Shown in pieces: positions 59,465-64,000 of a DNA stretch of 64,000 bases. A program made the translations under genes and the position numbers. Origin of the DNA: Candidatus Accumulibacter similis (GTDB lineage: Bacteria > Pseudomonadota > Gammaproteobacteria > Burkholderiales > Rhodocyclaceae); NCBI GenBank assembly GCA_013347225.1, contig CP054595.1, forward strand, positions 186,001-250,000, in the 5' to 3' direction. Each line of letters starts with the position of its first letter. Position 1 is the first letter of the stretch. The notes beneath the pieces were generated by a model. The model saw only the letters and a program-made list of their open reading frames with translations, was not told the DNA's origin and made no database searches.

Positions 59465-59520
59465 TTGCTGACCAATGCCCGACGCGAGGCGTTAGATTCA
59501 GGACAAACCAGGAAATTGCC

Positions 59521-59573
59521 ATTGACACCCATTCCAAGGCCGCCCAGCCTCAAAATGGGTGTCAATGGGTGTA
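59521..59573 (+). promoter_or_regulatory. Inverted repeat and promoter-like region before fic
   Basis: ATTGACACCCATT (59521-59533) and AATGGGTGTCAAT (59554-59566) are perfect reverse complements, 20 bases apart. AATGGGTGT is repeated again at 59564, giving a third half-site. TAGTAT at 59572-59577 could be a -10 box; the ATG at 59585 would then be nearly leaderless. The symmetry suggests an operator for the HTH-containing Fic protein itself. Confidence 0.55.
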
Positions 59574-59584
59574 GTATTGGTTGC

Positions 59585-60634
59585 ATGCTACGTTCAGACA
59601 CCATCCAGATCACACCCGAGATCCTGAGCCTGATTGCCCGGATCGACGAATTCAAAGGCGCATGGCGGGCCTTGGGAGTCTTGGCGCCTGAGCGCCTTTC
59701 GGCGCTGCGGCGGGTGGCGACCATAGAAAGCATCGGTTCGTCCACCCGCATCGAGGGCAGCAAGCTGAGTGACCGAGAGGTCGAGCGCCTGCTCTCCAAT
59801 CTGGCCATCCAGTCCTTTGACACCCGCGACGAGCAGGAAGTGGCCGGTTACGCTGAACTCATGGATCTGGTGTTCAGCTCGTGGCAGGACATCCCCTTCA
59901 ACGAGAACCACATCAAGCAACTGCACCACATCCTGCTGCGCCACAGCGAAAGGGATGCGCGGCACCGGGGGCAGTACAAGACCAATTCGAACAGCGTCGC
60001 CGCCTTCGATGAAAACGGGACACAGATCGGCATCGTTTTCGATACCGCCAGACCGTTTGACACGCCACGGTTGATGGCCGAACTGGCGTCGTGGGTGAAC
60101 GACGAACGGGAGAGGGGGCATCTGCACCCCTTGTTGATCATCGCGATCTTCGTCGTGGTGTTTCTGGAAATTCACCCTTTCCAGGATGGCAACGGACGTT
60201 TGAGCCGGGTGCTGACGACCCTGCTGCTGCTCCAGGCCGGCTACGCCCATGTGCCGTACAGTTCGCTGGAGAGTGTGATCGAGCTGAACAAGGAAGCCTA
60301 TTACCTGGCCCTGTGCCAGACAGAGGGCACCATCCGCACGGAGGCCCCCAACTGGCAGCCATGGCTGGTGTTCTTCTTGCGCTCACTGGCCGAACAGGTT
60401 CGGCGCCTGGAGAAGAAGGTCGAGCGCGAAAGGATCGTCCTGGCCGCGCTGCCCGAACTGTCGCTGCAGATCGTGGAATTTGCCCGCGAACATGGGCGCG
60501 TCACGATGATGGATGCCATCAAACTGACCGGGGCCAGCCGCAACACCCTCAAGCAGCACTTCCGCGACCTGACCGGGCGCAACCATCTTGAGCAGCACGG
60601 CAGCGGACGCGGTGTCTGGTACGGGTTGAAGTGA
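59585..60634 (+). CDS. Fic-family AMP-transferase with winged-helix C-terminus
   Basis: 349 residues from the ATG at 59585; the frame is open further upstream, but that part runs through the array's end and the inverted repeat. The Fic motif HPFQDGNGRLSR (197-208) matches the consensus exactly. An N-terminal inhibitory motif, S53-T-R-I-E57-G58, makes it class II (self-inhibited). The C-terminal 45 residues (MDAIKLTGASRNTLKQHFRDL) look like a winged helix. Fic proteins AMPylate targets; the DNA-binding end fits autoregulation. It is unrelated to CRISPR function as far as known. Confidence 0.88.
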   Translation: MLRSDTIQITPEILSLIARIDEFKGAWRALGVLAPERLSALRRVATIESIGSSTRIEGSKLSDREVERLLSNLAIQSFDTRDEQEVAGYAELMDLVFSSWQDIPFNENHIKQLHHILLRHSERDARHRGQYKTNSNSVAAFDENGTQIGIVFDTARPFDTPRLMAELASWVNDERERGHLHPLLIIAIFVVVFLEIHPFQDGNGRLSRVLTTLLLLQAGYAHVPYSSLESVIELNKEAYYLALCQTEGTIRTEAPNWQPWLVFFLRSLAEQVRRLEKKVERERIVLAALPELSLQIVEFAREHGRVTMMDAIKLTGASRNTLKQHFRDLTGRNHLEQHGSGRGVWYGLK

Positions 60635-60745
60635 CCGGGATCTCATGATTGAGTGCCGGCCCATGTCTTGATCCTGGTGGCGACCGATTTGCCCCCGGGA
60701 CGTGCTCGCGCCGGACTTCCTCCGGCAGTGATCCCGGCACTGGAT

Positions 60746-60774
60746 TTGACTGCCGCAGCGATGACCGTTATATT
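60746..60774 (+). promoter_or_regulatory. Sigma-70 promoter of the efflux operon
   Basis: -35 TTGACT (60746-60751), 17-base spacer, -10 TATATT (60769-60774): near-consensus. The tetR start is about 30 bases after the -10. Confidence 0.75.
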
Positions 60775-60794
60775 ACTGACCAGCCAGTCACTAA
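60773..60794. promoter_or_regulatory. Probable TetR-type operator
   Basis: The 22-base interrupted palindrome reads TTACTGACC, then AGCC, then AGTCACTAA; outer TTA/TAA and inner TGAC/GTCA pair, with the centre imperfect. It overlaps the last bases of the -10 box and the probable start site, the right place for repression by the TetR-type regulator encoded next. Confidence 0.6.
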
Positions 60795-60803
60795 CCAGAG
60801 CCA

Positions 60804-61475
60804 ATGCATCCCACGGCCCCTCACGAGTCTTCGGCCACCGCGCCGGGCGAGGCTTCGGCTCGCCGCCGGCGCAAGGACGCGCGCCCCTCCGAACTCCTGG
60901 CCGCGGGACTGGAACTCTTTGTCGACAGGGGCTTCGCTGCCACCCGGCTCGACGATGTCGCACGCCGCGCCGGGGTCGCGAAGGGTACCCTCTATCTCTA
61001 CTTTCCGAGCAAGGAAGCGCTGTTCAAGGCGGTGATCGAGGACGGCATGGTCGCGGCGCTGCTCGCTGCCGAGGAACGGTTGGCGGCCCATCGGGGGCCG
61101 GCCGCCGAGCTGCTGCACGAGCTGCTCCTCGGCTGGTGGCAGCAGATCGGCAGCACGGCGCTCGCCGGCGTCAGCAAGCTGATCATTTCCGAAGCGAGGA
61201 ACTTCCCCGAGATCGCCGATTACTACCGCGAGCGGGTGATCAGCCGCGGCCGTGCGCTGTTGCGGCAGGCGCTCGAGCGCGGCATCGACCAGGGCGAGTT
61301 TCGTCCGCTGCACGTCGACGCGGCGATCGACGTCATCATCGCGCCGCTGCTGATGCTGGCCATCTCGCGCTTCTCGCTACGCCTGTGCGGGCACGAGGTG
61401 TCGCCCGAGGACTACCTCGAGACGCATTTCGAGTTGCTGTTGCGCGGCCTGCGGCCGGCCGGAGACCGTCCGTGA
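60804..61475 (+). CDS. TetR-family repressor
   Basis: 223 residues from the ATG at 60804. The HTH is FVDRGFAATRLDDVARRAGVAKGTLYLYFPSKEALF-like, seen here as DDVARRAGVAKGTLYLYF. The all-helical ligand-binding part follows, with no metal-site pattern. It probably represses its own operon, which continues with the efflux genes overlapping by 4 bases (GTGA). The inducer is unknown. Confidence 0.9.
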   Translation: MHPTAPHESSATAPGEASARRRRKDARPSELLAAGLELFVDRGFAATRLDDVARRAGVAKGTLYLYFPSKEALFKAVIEDGMVAALLAAEERLAAHRGPAAELLHELLLGWWQQIGSTALAGVSKLIISEARNFPEIADYYRERVISRGRALLRQALERGIDQGEFRPLHVDAAIDVIIAPLLMLAISRFSLRLCGHEVSPEDYLETHFELLLRGLRPAGDRP

Positions 61476-62575
61476 GGGTCCGCCGCGCGGCATCGCCACT
61501 GCGCCTGCGGCTGCTGCCCGCGCTGCTGCTGCTCGCTGCGCTCGCCGGCTGCGGCCGGGAAGCAGCGGCACCCGAACCACCGCGACCGGTACTGACGCGC
61601 GTCCTCGGCGAAACCGCCGGTGAGGCGACGCTGAGCTATTCGGGTGAGGTCCGCTCGCGCCACGAGACGCCGCTCGCGTTCCGCATTCCGGGCAAGATCA
61701 CCGCCCGGCCGGTCGATGCCGGGGCCATCGTCAGCGCCGGTGACGTCCTCGCCCGGATCGACCCGGCGGACAGCCTGCTGTCGGTCGAAGCGGCCAACGC
61801 GCAGCTCGAACTCGCCGCCGCCGATGTGCAGCGCTGGCGACACCTGCGGGAACGGAACTTCGTCAGCCAGGCGGCGCTCGACGGCAAGGAAAGCGCCTAC
61901 CGGGCAGCGCGCGCGCAGGCCGCACTGGCGCGCAACCAGTCCGCCTACACCGTGCTGCGCGCCGACCAGGCGGGCGTCATCGGCCTGATCACGGCGGAAG
62001 TCGGGCAGGTGGTGGCTGCCGGCCAGACCGTCATGCGCCTGGCACGGGCCGATACGCTCGAGGTGGCGATCTCGATCCCCGAGGCGCGCATGCCCGACGT
62101 GCGTTCGCTCGGCGCCGCCGAGATCAGCCTCTGGGCCGAGCCGCAGGCGCGCTACGCCGGAACGCTGCGCGAGCTGTCGCCGGTGGCCGACCCGGTGACG
62201 CGCACCTATGCGGCACGGGTGGCGATCCGCAAGCCCGACGCCCGCGTCCTCCTCGGCATGACGGCCACGGTCCGCTTCCTGCGCCAGGATGGCAGCAGCC
62301 GCCTGAGCGTGCCGCTGACGGCGATCTTCCAGCACGCGGGACAACCGGCCCTCTGGGTGGTCGACGCGGATCAGGTCGTCAGCCTGCGGCCGGTCGCCAT
62401 CGCCGCCTACCGCGAAGACAGCGCGATTCTCGCCAGCGGCGCCGCTGCCGGTGAGCGGATCGTCGTCGCCGGCGTGCACAAGCTGAGCAGCGGCGAACGC
62501 GTGCGTGCCATCGAGCAACCCGACCGCCGCGGCGCGCCGCCGACCAGCACCGCAAGCGAGCCGGCGGGGCGATGA
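61472..62575 (+). CDS. RND efflux periplasmic adaptor (membrane fusion lipoprotein)
   Basis: 367 residues from a GTG at 61472, overlapping tetR. The signal ends in LLLLAALAGC, a lipobox, so the protein is probably lipid-anchored. The MFP parts are in order: barrel-sandwich (GKITARPVDAGAIVSAGDVLARI), an alpha hairpin (ANAQLELAAADVQRWRHLRE) and the beta-barrel. It links the RND pump to an outer-membrane channel, which is not in the window. Confidence 0.9.
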   Translation: MRVRRAASPLRLRLLPALLLLAALAGCGREAAAPEPPRPVLTRVLGETAGEATLSYSGEVRSRHETPLAFRIPGKITARPVDAGAIVSAGDVLARIDPADSLLSVEAANAQLELAAADVQRWRHLRERNFVSQAALDGKESAYRAARAQAALARNQSAYTVLRADQAGVIGLITAEVGQVVAAGQTVMRLARADTLEVAISIPEARMPDVRSLGAAEISLWAEPQARYAGTLRELSPVADPVTRTYAARVAIRKPDARVLLGMTATVRFLRQDGSSRLSVPLTAIFQHAGQPALWVVDADQVVSLRPVAIAAYREDSAILASGAAAGERIVVAGVHKLSSGERVRAIEQPDRRGAPPTSTASEPAGR

Positions 62576-64000
62576 CGCCGCCCAATCTCTCCGAGTGGGC
62601 GCTGCGCCACCGCTCGCTGGTGGCCTATCTGATCGTCGTCCTGATGCTTGCCGGCGTCTTCTCGTACTTCCGGCTCGGCCGCGCCGAGGATCCGGACTTC
62701 ACCTTCAAGGCGATGGTCGTGCGCACGCTGTGGCCGGGAGCGACGGCGCCGGAAGTGCAGCTGCAGATCACCGAGCGCATCGAGAAGAAACTGCAGGAAG
62801 TGCCGTGGGTCGACGTGCTGCGCTCGCAGACGCGGCCCGGCGAGTCGCTGATCACCGTGCTGCTGAAGGACTACACGCCGAAGAAGGAGGTCCCCGATTC
62901 CTGGTACCAGGTGCGCAAGAAGATCGGTGACATGCGGCACACGCTGCCGCAGGGCGTCGTCGGCCCTTTCCTCAACGACGAGTTCGGCGACACCTTCGTC
63001 ACCATCTTCGCGCTCACGGGCGACGGTTTCGACCTCGCCGCCCTGCGCCGCGAAGCCGACCGCATCGGCCGCGAACTGCGGCAGCTGCCGGACGTGAAGA
63101 AGATCGAGTTGTTCGGCGTGCAGGACGAGAAGATCTACATCGAAGTGTCGCACGCCAAGCTGGCAACGCTCGGGCTCAACCCGCTCGCCATCTTCGATGC
63201 CCTGCAGCGGCAGAACGCGATGACTCCCTCCGGTTTCTACGAGACACCTTCCGACCGCGTTCGCATCCGTGTCTCGGGAGACTTCGAGTCGGTGGAAAAC
63301 ATTCGCGAAATCGGCATCCAGGCCGGCGGTCGCCTCTTCCGCCTCGGTGACATCGCCAGCGTCGAGCGTGGCTTTGCCGATCCACCGACGCCGCGCATGC
63401 GGGTGCAGGGACACGATGCGATCGGCATCGGCATCGCGATGAACCGCGGTGGCGACGTGATCAGGCTCGGCGAACGGCTGCACGCCGCACGCGAACGCCT
63501 GCAGCGGCAGTTGCCGGTCGGCATCGACCTGCACGTCGTCGCCGACCAGCCGGAGATCGTCCGCCAGTCGATGAACCTCTTCATGTCGTCGCTCGCCGAG
63601 GCGGTGGTGATCGTCCTCGTGGTTTCCTTCATCAGCCTCGGCCTGCGCACCGGCGCCGTCGTCGCGCTGTCGATTCCGCTGGTGCTCGCGGTGACCTTCC
63701 TGCTGATGTACGCCTTCGGTATCGATCTGCAGCGCATTTCCCTCGGCGCACTGGTGATTGCCCTCGGGCTGCTCGTAGACGATGCGATCATCGCCGTCGA
63801 GATGATGGTGGTGAAGATGGAGCAGGGCTGGGATCGCTTCCGCGCCGCGACCTTCGCCTATACCTCGACCGCCTTTCCGATGCTGACCGGCACGCTGATC
63901 ACCGCGGTCGGTTTCATGCCGGTGGGCCTGGCGCGGTCGGGTGCCGGCGAGTACACCTTTTCGATCTTCGCCGTCGTCAGCATCGCCCTGCTGGTGTCCT
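62572..64000 (+). CDS. RND efflux permease, 5' part
   Basis: At least 476 residues; the gene runs off the right edge. TM1 is SLVAYLIVVLMLAGVFSYFRL, and the first periplasmic domain follows (EDPDFTFKAMVVRTLWPGATAPEV). TM4 carries LGLLVDDAIIAVEMM, the proton-relay Asp pair of the HAE1 group. The start overlaps the MFP stop (ATGA). Proton-driven export of drugs, dyes or lipids; substrate unknown. Confidence 0.92.
   Translation, partial: MTPPNLSEWALRHRSLVAYLIVVLMLAGVFSYFRLGRAEDPDFTFKAMVVRTLWPGATAPEVQLQITERIEKKLQEVPWVDVLRSQTRPGESLITVLLKDYTPKKEVPDSWYQVRKKIGDMRHTLPQGVVGPFLNDEFGDTFVTIFALTGDGFDLAALRREADRIGRELRQLPDVKKIELFGVQDEKIYIEVSHAKLATLGLNPLAIFDALQRQNAMTPSGFYETPSDRVRIRVSGDFESVENIREIGIQAGGRLFRLGDIASVERGFADPPTPRMRVQGHDAIGIGIAMNRGGDVIRLGERLHAARERLQRQLPVGIDLHVVADQPEIVRQSMNLFMSSLAEAVVIVLVVSFISLGLRTGAVVALSIPLVLAVTFLLMYAFGIDLQRISLGALVIALGLLVDDAIIAVEMMVVKMEQGWDRFRAATFAYTSTAFPMLTGTLITAVGFMPVGLARSGAGEYTFSIFAVVSIALLVS

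Noticed and set aside
58684..59823. Open frames through the CRISPR array on both strands with repeated Arg/Ala/Gly-rich peptides
   Set aside because: They are translations of the array's repeat unit, with no start signal; the region is a CRISPR array.
60653..61471. Long upstream extension of the RND adaptor frame
   Set aside because: It overlaps the tetR gene in another frame and lacks adaptor features; the GTG at 61472 with a lipoprotein signal is the better start.

Overview
The window is high-GC bacterial chromosome, densely coded on both strands. Gene content and order suggest a betaproteobacterium, most likely Rhodocyclales (relatives of Accumulibacter, Dechloromonas or Aromatoleum). The pointers are petABC followed by sspA-sspB, dnaX-ybaB-recR next to a 4.5S RNA gene, an Aromatoleum-type tungsten aldehyde oxidoreductase operon, cytochrome c4, EngB next to HemB, and many c-di-GMP and chemotaxis proteins. 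The taxonomic call is inference, because no rRNA gene is present.

Layout. 1-5.2 kb (+): the 3' part of a sensor kinase, a REC-PAS-GGDEF-EAL regulator, and an L,D-transpeptidase/M15 endopeptidase pair for cell-wall remodelling. 5.2-9.5 kb: RlmD, an EamA permease, SspB and SspA. 9.6-12.3 kb (-): the cytochrome bc1 complex (Rieske, cytochrome b, cytochrome c1). 12.4-15.2 kb (-): recR, ybaB, dnaX and the SRP RNA. 15.2-19.4 kb (-): a five-gene aldehyde oxidoreductase operon (Fe-S subunit, W-pterin subunit, FAD subunit, MoaD-like protein, small unknown). 19.7-24.8 kb: a histidine phosphatase, a CBS protein, cytochrome c4, EngB, HemB and an acyltransferase. Antisense to the end of engB lies a 31-codon ORF with its own strong terminator. 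24.8-31.9 kb: a very large PAS-GGDEF-EAL protein, a HAD nucleotidase, ArgB, GluQ-RS and a ClsB-like phospholipase D. 31.9-36.8 kb: an MscS channel, a 44-residue membrane peptide, RarD, a di-haem peroxidase-like lipoprotein, a collapsed chemoreceptor gene and a methyltransferase. 36.9-43.7 kb: pyruvate kinase of the K+-independent signature, a flavocytochrome c sulfide dehydrogenase-like pair, a coiled-coil SPOR membrane protein, riboflavin synthase and an AI-2E-family permease. 44.3-50.2 kb: a Uma2 nuclease, a membrane aminopropyltransferase-like protein paired with a Tat-exported flavoprotein, and a chemoreceptor.

50.7-59.5 kb (+) is a complete type I-C CRISPR-Cas locus: cas3-cas5c-cas8c-cas7c-cas4-cas1-cas2, a leader, and ten repeats with nine spacers. 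cas8c carries a well-placed in-frame internal Shine-Dalgarno and ATG that should give the small subunit Cas11c. Directly behind the array is a class II Fic protein gene preceded by a perfect 13-bp inverted repeat. The window ends with a TetR-MFP-RND efflux operon whose promoter and operator can be read directly.

I found no wholly new system. The most informative points are the internal Cas11c start, the T/C switch in the last repeat base of the array, the Fic promoter-operator abutting the array, the small antisense gene at engB, the potassium-site residues of the pyruvate kinase, and the paired membrane synthase/exported oxidase.
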